From assembly GCA_036653595.1 (NCBI GenBank), contig JAVVTQ010000064.1:1-5952 (forward strand): a DNA stretch of 5,952 bases. Reading direction: 5' to 3'. How positions within the stretch are numbered: position 1 is the stretch's first letter; every line of letters begins with the position of its first letter. The position numbers and the translations under genes were made by a program. The notes beneath the pieces were generated by a model. It was given only the letters and a program-made list of their open reading frames with translations, searched no databases and was not told the origin of the DNA. Positions 1-5,824 of the stretch are shown in pieces. The stretch comes from JAVVTQ01 sp036653595 (GTDB lineage: Bacteria > Bacillota > Clostridia > Oscillospirales > Ruminococcaceae).

Positions 1-113
1 TGACCTAAAGCCCTTGACCTAAAGCCCTTGACCTAAAGCCCTTGACCTAAAGCCCTTGACCTAAAGCCCTTGACCCAAAAGCCCTTGACCTAAAGCCCTT
101 GATCTAAAGCCCT
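1..113. repeat. Tandem array of eight copies of a 14-bp unit
   Basis: The unit is TGACCTAAAGCCCT. Five identical copies start at 1, 15, 29, 43 and 57. A sixth at 71-85 reads TGACCCAAAAGCCCT, with one substitution and one inserted A. A seventh, exact copy is at 86-99 and an eighth at 100-113 has one change (TGATCT...). A decayed relic matching 12 of 14 bases in a rotated phase lies at 128-141. The array is cut by the left edge of the window, so its true length is unknown. Fourteen is not a multiple of three and the unit holds stops on both strands (TGA and TAA forward, TAG reverse), so any frame meets a stop within 42 bp and the array cannot be coding. There are no spacers, so it is not CRISPR. 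It lies beyond the ppdK terminator. The function is unknown; it looks like an intergenic minisatellite grown by slippage. Confidence 0.95.
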
Positions 114-189
114 TAATCCCTATTTCAAAAGTCCCTGACCTCTTTTGAGATTCCGGATTCAGAAGGACAAAGCCAATGCCAATGCAGTC

Positions 190-227
190 AAAAGAGAATC
201 CCGATGACATGATGTGTCATCGGGATT
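190..227 (-). terminator. Intrinsic terminator of ppdK
   Basis: A perfect 13-bp inverted repeat, AATCCCGATGACA (197-209) and TGTCATCGGGATT (215-227), encloses a 5-nt loop. Read on the minus strand the stem is followed by CTCTTTTGAC, a modest U-rich tail. It sits 57 nt beyond the ppdK stop. On the plus strand no T-run follows, so the terminator is oriented for leftward transcription. A weaker 5-bp hairpin (GTCGG 236-240, CCGAC 250-254) lies between it and the stop codon. Confidence 0.8.
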
Positions 228-283
228 GCTTGAATGTCGGCAGTTGGCACCGACTAAAAAATATTAATTAGCCGCGGCATGCC

Positions 284-2911
284 TCAGCGCGGGAAGTTTA
301 TCTGTGCCTGCGCAGCGGCAAGGCGTGCGATTGGCACGCGATACGGCGAGCAGGACACATAGTTCAGACCGATTTTGTGGCAGAACTCGACAGAGGACGG
401 ATCGCCGCCATGTTCGCCGCATATCCCGAGCTTTATGTCCGGGCGCACGCTGCGTCCGAGCTTTGCGGCCATTTCGACAAGGCGTCCGACGCCGTGCTGG
501 TCGAGGCGCGCAAACGGATCGGATTCATATATTTTCTTTGAGTAGTAGTCGCCGAGGAATTTACCGGCGTCATCGCGTGAGAATCCAAAGGTCATTTGTG
601 TGAGGTCATTTGTGCCAAAGGAGAAGAAATCGGCCTCCGCTGCAATCTCATCGGCGGTCAGCGCAGCGCGCGGAATTTCAATCATTGTGCCGACGTGATA
701 TTCGAGCTTAACACCGGCCTTTGCGATGACTTCATCAGCCGTACTTGTGACAATGCTCTTTACAAATTGAAGCTCTTTGATGTCCCCTATCAGCGGGATC
801 ATAATCTCCGGAAGAACGCTGAACTTTCCTTTGCTGTTTACATTTATTGCAGCCTCAATGACGGCCCTTGTCTGCATTTCGGCAATTTCCGGATAGGAGA
901 CGGCCAGACGGCAGCCGCGGTGACCCATCATCGGGTTAAACTCGTGCAGGCTCGATATGACACCTCTCAAATCGTCAACGGAAATTTCCATCTCCTTTGC
1001 AAGTGAGACAATGTCCTCCTCCTCAGTGGGCAGAAATTCATGGAGAGGCGGATCGAGGAAGCGAATCGTGACGGGCGCGCCCTGCATGGCCTCATATATC
1101 CCCTCAAAATCTCCGCGCTGCATGGGCAGAAGCTTTGCAAGAGCCTTGCGGCGCTGACTTTCATCCTTGCTCACAATCATCTCGCGCATTGCGGCGATTC
1201 GGTCTGCGTCAAAGAACATGTGTTCTGTACGGCAAAGGCCAATGCCCTCTGCGCCGAACTTAAAGCCCTGTGCGGCGTCTTTTGGAGTGTCGGCATTTGT
1301 GCGAACCTTGAGCGAGCGGATTTCGTCGGCCCAGCTCATAAAGCGCTCGAAGTTGCCGGAAATGGTGGCGTCGACTGTGGGTATGGCGCCCACATATATG
1401 TTTCCCGTGCTCCCGTCAAGCGAGATGTAGTCCCCGCCGTGAACGGTCTGCCCTCCGACAACAAAGGTGCGTGTGGCCTCATCGATGCGGATGTCACCGC
1501 AGCCCGATACGCAGCATGTGCCCATACCGCGCGCTACGACGGCAGCATGGGAGGTCATGCCTCCGCGGACGGTGAGAATGCCGCGAGAAACGTGCATTCC
1601 CTCGATGTCCTCGGGAGAAGTTTCCAATCGCACAAGAACGACTTTCTCGCCCTTTTCGCTGAGCTGCACCGCTTCATCCGCTGAGAAGACCGCCAGCCCA
1701 CAGGCAGCGCCGGGAGATGCGGGAAGTCCTGTCGCGGCAGGAACGGCCTTTTTGAGGGCGGCAGTGTCAAACTGTGGGTGAAGAAGCGCGTCGAGCTGCT
1801 TGGGATCGACCATGAGCAGCGCTTCCTCCTTGGTTTTCATGCCCTCGTCCACAAGGTCGCACGCAATTTTGAGTGCGGATGCGGCGGTGCGTTTTCCGTT
1901 GCGTGTCTGGAGCATGTAGAGCTTGCCTTTTTCTATGGTGAACTCCATGTCCTGCATATCTTTATAATGTGCCTCGAGCCTGTCCGCTATGCTGACAAAC
2001 TGCGCATATACATCGGGCATAACGTCCTTGAGGTGTGCTATCGGCTGCGGTGTGCGGACGCCGGCGACGACGTCCTCGCCCTGCGCGTTCATCAGGTACT
2101 CGCCGTATAAGTTCTTATCGCCTGTTGCGGGATCACGTGTAAAAGCCACGCCTGTGCCGCAGTCGTCGCCCATGTTTCCGAAAACCATAGATTGGACTGT
2201 GACTGCCGTACCCCAGGATGCGGGTATATCATTCATGCGTCTGTAGTAGACGGCGCGCTCGTTGTCCCAGCTGCGAAAAACGGCCTTGACTGCGCCCAAA
2301 AGCTGTTCGCGCGGATCGGACGGAAATGCAAAGCCCAGCTGCTCGTGGAAAAAGTGCTTGAACTTGATGACCATCTCGCGGAGGTCCTCCGCCGTAAACT
2401 CTGTGTCAAGCTTTATCCCGCGCTCTTCTTTCATCTCGTCGATTATCACTTCAAAGCGTTTTTTTGAAAGCTCCATCACGACGTCGGAGTACATTTGAAT
2501 AAAGCGTCGATAGCTGTCATAGGCAAAGCGCTCGTTGTTCATGAGCGCGGAAAGACCGTCGACAACTTCGTCGTTGAGGCCGAGATTGAGGATGGTGTCC
2601 ATCATTCCCGGCATTGAGGCGCGCGCCCCCGAGCGGACTGAGACAAGGAGAGGATTCTTTGCGTCGCCGAATTTTTTGCCGGTGACGGCCTCCATCTTTT
2701 CGAGATAATCATATACCTCGGATTCGATGTCGGCGGCAATTGTTTTGCCATCGTGATAATAGCGTGTGCAGGCCTCTGTCGTGATTGTGAAACCCTGCGG
2801 TACGGGCATTCCGAGATTCGTCATCTCAGCCAGATTTGCTCCTTTTCCCCCAAGCAATTCGCGCATTTTTTCGTTGCCCTCGGAGAAAAGATAAACATAT
2901 TTGTGACCCAT
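284..2911 (-). CDS. ppdK: Pyruvate, phosphate dikinase (PPDK)
   Basis: This cytosolic enzyme reversibly converts pyruvate, ATP and Pi to PEP, AMP and PPi. In anaerobic Firmicutes it can serve PPi-linked glycolysis or PEP synthesis. From the start chosen here the protein has 875 aa, against 874 for the C. symbiosum enzyme as recalled. An ATP-grasp domain covers about residues 1-340 (SVRSGARASMPGMMD near 91-105; D321, E323 and Q335 aligned to ATP-site residues). A swivelling phosphohistidine domain follows (GGMTSHAAVVARGMG at 450-464, with H455 as phosphoryl carrier). A C-terminal PEP/pyruvate TIM barrel spans about 530-875. R561, R617, E745, N768 and the catalytic C831 of GICGEHGG all fall at the C. 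symbiosum numbers, so the enzyme looks intact and active. An in-frame ATG at 2932 would add seven residues, but the sequence just after it is the ribosome binding site for the ATG at 2911, so the shorter form is preferred. The gene is transcribed alone, divergently from glmU-prs. Confidence 0.98.
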   Translation of the reverse strand: MGHKYVYLFSEGNEKMRELLGGKGANLAEMTNLGMPVPQGFTITTEACTRYYHDGKTIAADIESEVYDYLEKMEAVTGKKFGDAKNPLLVSVRSGARASMPGMMDTILNLGLNDEVVDGLSALMNNERFAYDSYRRFIQMYSDVVMELSKKRFEVIIDEMKEERGIKLDTEFTAEDLREMVIKFKHFFHEQLGFAFPSDPREQLLGAVKAVFRSWDNERAVYYRRMNDIPASWGTAVTVQSMVFGNMGDDCGTGVAFTRDPATGDKNLYGEYLMNAQGEDVVAGVRTPQPIAHLKDVMPDVYAQFVSIADRLEAHYKDMQDMEFTIEKGKLYMLQTRNGKRTAASALKIACDLVDEGMKTKEEALLMVDPKQLDALLHPQFDTAALKKAVPAATGLPASPGAACGLAVFSADEAVQLSEKGEKVVLVRLETSPEDIEGMHVSRGILTVRGGMTSHAAVVARGMGTCCVSGCGDIRIDEATRTFVVGGQTVHGGDYISLDGSTGNIYVGAIPTVDATISGNFERFMSWADEIRSLKVRTNADTPKDAAQGFKFGAEGIGLCRTEHMFFDADRIAAMREMIVSKDESQRRKALAKLLPMQRGDFEGIYEAMQGAPVTIRFLDPPLHEFLPTEEEDIVSLAKEMEISVDDLRGVISSLHEFNPMMGHRGCRLAVSYPEIAEMQTRAVIEAAINVNSKGKFSVLPEIMIPLIGDIKELQFVKSIVTSTADEVIAKAGVKLEYHVGTMIEIPRAALTADEIAAEADFFSFGTNDLTQMTFGFSRDDAGKFLGDYYSKKIYESDPFARLDQHGVGRLVEMAAKLGRSVRPDIKLGICGEHGGDPSSVEFCHKIGLNYVSCSPYRVPIARLAAAQAQINFPR

Positions 2912-2919
2912 GGTATTCG

Positions 2920-2926
2920 CCTCCTC
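2920..2926 (-). promoter_or_regulatory. ppdK ribosome binding site, decides the start
   Basis: GAGGAGG on the minus strand lies 8 nt before the ATG at 2911. It falls inside the seven-codon extension that an ATG at 2932 would give. No comparable purine-rich site stands at the right distance from 2932. The encoded extension (MKEEANT) is just the translated Shine-Dalgarno region. Confidence 0.9.
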
Positions 2927-2963
2927 TTTCATTAACTTGTGTGTTTCTCTTCACATGTTTTTC

Positions 2964-3002
2964 GTTTGCCTGAATATTATAACAGACAATAATATAGCAA
3001 AC
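2964..3002. promoter_or_regulatory. Imperfect dyad overlapping the ppdK promoter, possible operator
   Basis: Inner arms ATATTAT (2974-2980) and ATAATAT (2989-2995) are perfect complements across 8 nt. Outer arms GTTTGC (2964-2969) and GCAAAC (2997-3002) are also perfect complements, offset by about 3 nt from exact symmetry. Together they cover the region from the -35 box to the expected start point of ppdK, a usual place for a repressor site. I do not recognise the binding protein. AT-rich promoters can make such symmetry by chance. Confidence 0.4.
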
Positions 3003-3004
3003 AA
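2976..3004 (-). promoter_or_regulatory. Likely sigma-A promoter of ppdK
   Basis: On the minus strand a perfect -10 box TATAAT (2981-2976) is preceded by a 17-nt spacer and TTGTTT (3004-2999), which matches three of six bases of TTGACA. Transcription would start near 2969, giving a leader of about 58 nt. The boxes are embedded in the dyad described separately at 2964-3002. Assigned from consensus only. Confidence 0.65.
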
Positions 3005-3055
3005 TGGTTAATGAGGCGATTTTGATGAAAATTCAAAGAGATTTTTCATTTTCAC

Positions 3056-3084
3056 TTGAATAATTTTAAATTAGTTGAGATAAT
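3056..3084 (+). promoter_or_regulatory. Possible second, upstream rightward promoter
   Basis: TTGAAT (3056-3061) matches four of six -35 bases and GATAAT (3079-3084) matches five of six -10 bases, with exactly 17 nt between them. Transcription would start near 3091 and run about 250 nt to glmU, or make a short separate RNA. The surroundings are very AT-rich, so chance matches are likely. Confidence 0.35.
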
Positions 3085-3116
3085 GTATACAGGGAAATTT
3101 GGAGCGTTTCGGCTTC

Positions 3117-3152
3117 AAAAAAACAATCGGCGGGAAACCTGTTTTTTGCCGA
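3117..3152. other. Hairpin with T-rich flank between the divergent promoters
   Basis: TCGGC (3127-3131) pairs with GCCGA (3148-3152). In rightward RNA three G-U and three A-U pairs extend this to an 11-bp stem with a CCTG loop. In leftward RNA the three G-U positions become A-C mismatches, but the stem is then followed by TTGTTTTTTT (3126-3117), the form of a weak intrinsic terminator. It could keep antisense transcripts out of the ppdK promoter or be a leader element of a transcript from 3091. The role is inferred only. Confidence 0.35.
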
Positions 3153-3175
3153 ATTCATAACGTCACTCGGTTCGG

Positions 3176-3195
3176 GCAAAATTTAAATATTTTGC
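3176..3195. repeat. Inverted repeat upstream of the glmU promoter
   Basis: GCAAAAT (3176-3182) and ATTTTGC (3189-3195) are perfect complements around a 6-nt AT-only spacer. Measured from the expected glmU start point this is about -65 to -46, where an activator site or an AT-rich UP element would lie. It shares the GCAAA core with the outer arm of the dyad at the ppdK promoter (GCAAAC). No regulator is recognised. Confidence 0.45.
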
Positions 3196-3225
3196 GGGAT
3201 TGTCTGGCGCTTTTCGTGTCCTTTC

Positions 3226-3234
3226 TGCTATAAT
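3226..3234 (+). promoter_or_regulatory. Extended -10 promoter of glmU-prs
   Basis: TGCTATAAT contains a perfect -10 hexamer TATAAT (3229-3234) with the TG extension one base upstream (TGnTATAAT). No good -35 box stands at 16-18 nt; the nearest candidate, TTGTCT at 3200-3205, is 23 nt away. Extended -10 promoters in Gram-positive bacteria often work without a clear -35. The start point would be near 3241, giving a leader of about 99 nt. Confidence 0.75.
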
Positions 3235-3240
3235 GGAATA

Positions 3241-3339
3241 AAGAGCAGATGCGGCGATAAAAGTGCCGCCTAAGTCCGATGCCAAGGGGAAACATTTTTG
3301 GCATACGGATAAAATCATTTCACAATTGGGGTGGTCAAA
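3241..3339 (+). promoter_or_regulatory. Structured 5' leader of glmU mRNA
   Basis: Two hairpins can form. The first pairs GCGGC (3251-3255) with GCCGC (3265-3269). The second pairs TCCG plus ATGCCAA (3275-3285) with TTGGCAT, one bulged A, then CGGA (3298-3309): 11 bp around a 12-nt loop GGGGAAACATTT. About 18 nt of unpaired sequence then leads to the ribosome binding site. There is no terminator-like T-run after the second stem, so any regulation would act on translation or RNA stability rather than by early termination. It does not match a riboswitch or T-box consensus that I recall. Confidence 0.45.
3328..3336 (+). promoter_or_regulatory. glmU ribosome binding site, decides the start
   Basis: GGGGTGGTC matches the long Shine-Dalgarno GAGGTGATC at seven of nine positions, and both differences are A to G, which still allow G-U pairing with 16S rRNA. 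It lies 3 nt before ATG 3340 counting its full length. The alternative GTG at 3331 is inside this site and has no purine-rich site before it, so ATG 3340 is preferred. Confidence 0.75.
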
Positions 3340-4737
3340 ATGCAGCAGATAAAAAACGATACATGCTGTGTCATTCTCGCGGCCGGCATGGGCAAGAGAA
3401 TGCACTCGGCGCACTCTAAGGTTTTATGCGAGGTTGCATTTAAACCGATGATTCGCTGGGTTGTCGACGCGGCTAGGGCAGCCGGCATTTCCGGTGTGTG
3501 CGCCGTTGTGGGCGACGACGATGTAAAGGCGATTTTGCCGGACTGCAAAATAGAATATCAGACGGAGCGTCTCGGAACGGGCCATGCTGTTATGTGTGCG
3601 CGCGGTTTTTTGGAAAACTGCGAGGAGGAACACGTGCTGGTGCTTTGCGGTGACGCTCCTTTTATTGACAGGGAGACAATATTGGGTGCTTTGAGCCTCC
3701 ACAAGGACAGCGGCGCCGCGGTGACCGCCATATCTGCGCGCCTGGCAGAGCCTGCGCACTATGGCAGAATAGTCAGGGAAAGCGGCGATTTTTCCGCAAT
3801 TGTCGAGTATGCGGACTGCACACAGCAGCAGCTTCAGATAAACGAAATCAATTCAGGGGCGTATTGGTTCAAAAAAAGCGGGCTGCTGTTCGCCCTCGAC
3901 AGAATAAAAAACGACAATGCGCAAGGCGAGTACTACATCACGGACGCCGTCGCCATATTGGCGGCAGATGGTCAAAAAGCAGTCTGCTATGAGGGCAAAA
4001 ACGAAACTGCCGTGCTCGGCGCAAACAACGCAGCCGACCTGCTGGAGCTTAATGAGGCGGCAAAAAAGGCGATTATTTCGCGCCATCTCGAAAATGGAGT
4101 CAGCTTTGTCTCGACAGACGGAATTGTAATCTCGCCGGACGCCGTGATAGAGGCGGGAGCGCAGATACTTCCGGGCACGCTTATAAAGGGAAAGAGCTTT
4201 GTCGGCAAGGGTGCTGTAATAGGCCCAAACTCAATTTTGGAGAACACCGAGATAGGAGAAAGGACCGTTTTCAACGCAAGCCAGGGCTATGAGAGCCGCG
4301 TCGGAGCCGACGCCAGAATCGGTCCATATGTGCATCTTCGTCCCGACAGCATAATCGAGGACAGTGTCAAAATCGGCGACTTTGTCGAGGTCAAGAATTC
4401 ACGCGTCGGCGAGGGCACAAGCCTCGCACACCTCACCTATATCGGCGACAGCGATATAGGGCGCTTTTGCAACTTCGGGTGCGGAGTGGTTGTGGTCAAC
4501 TATGACGGGGTGTCAAAGTTTAGGACGATTGTGGGTGACTACGCTTTTATCGGCTGCAACACAAACCTTATTGCACCGGTAAAAATCGGAAACGGCGCGT
4601 ACACGGGCGCCGCCACTACAGTCACGCAGGATGTTCCGGACGGCGCACTTGCCGTCGGGCGAGCCAGACAGACGAATATCGAGGGCTGGGCTGCCAAAAA
4701 GCTGCAAAAATATATAGAAAAAAAGCAGAAACACTGA
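3340..4737 (+). CDS. glmU: Bifunctional GlmU: GlcN-1-P acetyltransferase / GlcNAc-1-P uridyltransferase
   Basis: This cytosolic enzyme makes UDP-GlcNAc for peptidoglycan and teichoic acid. Its C-terminal half acetylates glucosamine-1-phosphate with acetyl-CoA; its N-terminal half joins the product to UMP from UTP, releasing PPi. The protein has 465 aa, close to the B. subtilis length (456). The uridyltransferase domain (about 1-230) has LAAGMGKRM at 14-22, then K27, LGTGHAV near 78-84, metal-binding D105 in CGDAP, YGRI at 141-144, NEINSGAYWF, NDNAQGEYY and N229. The left-handed beta-helix (about 250-440) has LRPD, VEVKN with the expected lysine, catalytic H364 in AHLTYIGD, VNYDG, IGCNTN and GRARQ. 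It ends in a lysine-rich helix. Unusual spots are EYADC where EHKDA or EQKDA is typical, and TSLAHL where SKAGHL or SKASHL is typical; the key histidine is kept. It is followed by prs after 32 nt, as in Bacillus (gcaD-prs). Confidence 0.97.
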   Translation: MQQIKNDTCCVILAAGMGKRMHSAHSKVLCEVAFKPMIRWVVDAARAAGISGVCAVVGDDDVKAILPDCKIEYQTERLGTGHAVMCARGFLENCEEEHVLVLCGDAPFIDRETILGALSLHKDSGAAVTAISARLAEPAHYGRIVRESGDFSAIVEYADCTQQQLQINEINSGAYWFKKSGLLFALDRIKNDNAQGEYYITDAVAILAADGQKAVCYEGKNETAVLGANNAADLLELNEAAKKAIISRHLENGVSFVSTDGIVISPDAVIEAGAQILPGTLIKGKSFVGKGAVIGPNSILENTEIGERTVFNASQGYESRVGADARIGPYVHLRPDSIIEDSVKIGDFVEVKNSRVGEGTSLAHLTYIGDSDIGRFCNFGCGVVVVNYDGVSKFRTIVGDYAFIGCNTNLIAPVKIGNGAYTGAATTVTQDVPDGALAVGRARQTNIEGWAAKKLQKYIEKKQKH

Positions 4738-4769
4738 CTTTATTTCAGCTAATATGAGGGAGAAGAAAA

Positions 4770-5726
4770 ATGAATTTACACGGACGGGACATTAAAATTT
4801 TCACGGCGAATTCGAACCCAAAGCTCGCCAAGGAGATGTCGGAATATCTCGGCTTGCCGCTTGGCAAAAGCGAAGTGGGACTTTTCAGTGACGGGGAGAT
4901 TTCCGTTTCGGTTTTCGAATCGGTGCGCGGCAGCGATGTTTTTGTGGTTCAGTCCACGGCGATGCCCGTCAACCGCCATCTCATGGAGCTGCTTATAATG
5001 ATAGACGCCTTCAAGCGGGCTTCGGCGGGGAGAATAACGGCGGTTGTCCCCTACTATGGCTATGCTCGCCAGGACAGAAAGGCGAAGGGACGTGATCCTA
5101 TATCCGCAAAGCTGGTCGCGGACATGATTTGCACGGCGGGTGCCGACAGAATACTTACAATGGACTTGCACGCGCCTCAGATACAGGGATTTTTCAATAT
5201 ACCGGTCGACCATCTGGTCGGCATGCCGATACTGGCCCCATACTTCGAGAAAAAATTCGAAAAGACAAAGGAAAATGTCGTGGTTATGTCGCCTGATGTA
5301 GGCTCAATAAACCGCGCACGCACCTTTGCGCGCCGCATTGATGCACCGATAGCAATCGTCGATAAGCGCCGTCAAAAGGCAAATACCTGTGAGGTCATGA
5401 ATGTCATAGGCGACGTAGACGGAAAAGACATCATAATTTTTGACGACATGGTCGACACAGCCGGCACGCTCTGCAACGCGGCAAAGGCGATAAAGGAAAA
5501 AGGAGCGCGCACTATCAATGCATGTGCAACACACGCGGTTCTTTCAGGTCCCGCAATAGAGCGCATTCAGGACAGCCCAATTGATGAGCTTGTCATGCTC
5601 GACACAATAAGACTCCCACCCGAAAAGCAAATTGACAAGATAAAAATACTCACCTGCGCCCCTATATTTGCAGAGGCGATTGCACGGATATACTCCGACA
5701 AGCCCATTTCGCCGCTCGTCGAGTGA
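4770..5726 (+). CDS. prs: Ribose-phosphate pyrophosphokinase (PRPP synthetase, class I)
   Basis: This cytosolic enzyme transfers pyrophosphate from ATP to ribose-5-phosphate, giving PRPP and AMP. PRPP feeds purine, pyrimidine, NAD, histidine and tryptophan synthesis. The protein has 318 aa, the usual class I length. Visible landmarks, in order, are FSDGEI (39-44), the ATP-binding region VVPYYGYARQDRK (92-104), MDLHAPQIQGFF (131-142) with the active-site histidine H134, the catalytic flexible-loop start DKRR (198-201) with K199, the PRPP-binding loop FDDMVDTAGTL (224-234), and the C-terminal LPPEK (282-286). No key residue appears lost. The ATG is preceded by GAGGGAG (4756-4762), 7 nt upstream. 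No promoter or terminator is seen in the 32-nt gap after glmU, so the two genes are probably co-transcribed. Many Firmicutes place rplY/ctc or pth next; here a strong terminator follows instead. Confidence 0.98.
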   Translation: MNLHGRDIKIFTANSNPKLAKEMSEYLGLPLGKSEVGLFSDGEISVSVFESVRGSDVFVVQSTAMPVNRHLMELLIMIDAFKRASAGRITAVVPYYGYARQDRKAKGRDPISAKLVADMICTAGADRILTMDLHAPQIQGFFNIPVDHLVGMPILAPYFEKKFEKTKENVVVMSPDVGSINRARTFARRIDAPIAIVDKRRQKANTCEVMNVIGDVDGKDIIIFDDMVDTAGTLCNAAKAIKEKGARTINACATHAVLSGPAIERIQDSPIDELVMLDTIRLPPEKQIDKIKILTCAPIFAEAIARIYSDKPISPLVE

Positions 5727-5781
5727 GCATCGCAATAGTAAAAAAGTCACTCTTGATCGAATTTGACCGAATACAGTAAAC

Positions 5782-5824
5782 AAACCGGCAGCCGCTTTTT
5801 AGGAAGCGGCTGCCGGTTTATTGT
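5782..5824 (+). terminator. Intrinsic terminator of the glmU-prs operon
   Basis: A perfect 16-bp stem pairs AAACCGGCAGCCGCTT (5782-5797) with AAGCGGCTGCCGGTTT (5804-5819) around a 6-nt loop. It lies 55 nt beyond the prs stop. The rightward tail is TTTATTGT, short but U-rich. Leftward, the stem ends in TTTGTTTACT, so it may also stop transcripts arriving from the right. Confidence 0.9.

Larger units (their letters stand above)
2912..3339. other. Divergent intergenic control region, no gene
   Basis: This stretch separates the starts of ppdK (leftward) and glmU (rightward). It is AT-richer than the genes and holds both promoters, two inverted repeats, a hairpin with a T-rich flank and the glmU leader, all listed separately. 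A minus-strand open frame at 3163-3414 crosses the glmU promoter, leader and 5' coding end; it has no family resemblance I can see and is taken as chance. No tRNA or known riboswitch core was recognised. Confidence 0.8.

Noticed and set aside
1..113. CRISPR array or telomere-like repeat
   Set aside because: Units are directly adjacent with no unique spacers. The CCTAAA motif only superficially resembles eukaryotic telomere repeats (CCCTAAA); the unit is 14 bp with a different remainder, and the neighbouring genes are bacterial.
123..149. Second hairpin TCAAAAG/CTTTTGA (125-131, 142-148)
   Set aside because: It is an AT-rich 7-bp stem with a 10-nt loop and no T-run on either side, too weak to call a terminator. 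The loop coincides with the decayed repeat copy.
1040..1684. 214-aa plus-strand open frame inside ppdK
   Set aside because: It is antisense to a fully conserved PPDK, has no family motif and no ribosome binding site. Codon bias of the true gene on the other strand explains it; the same holds for the other frames opposite ppdK.
3328..3336. T-box-like GGGTGG motif before glmU
   Set aside because: The T-box core continues into an ACCGCG-type sequence and is paired with a specifier stem and terminator, none of which is present. The motif is the ribosome binding site.
3163..3414. 83-aa minus-strand open frame in the intergenic region
   Set aside because: It crosses the glmU promoter, leader and first codons, and its sequence shows no recognisable domain.
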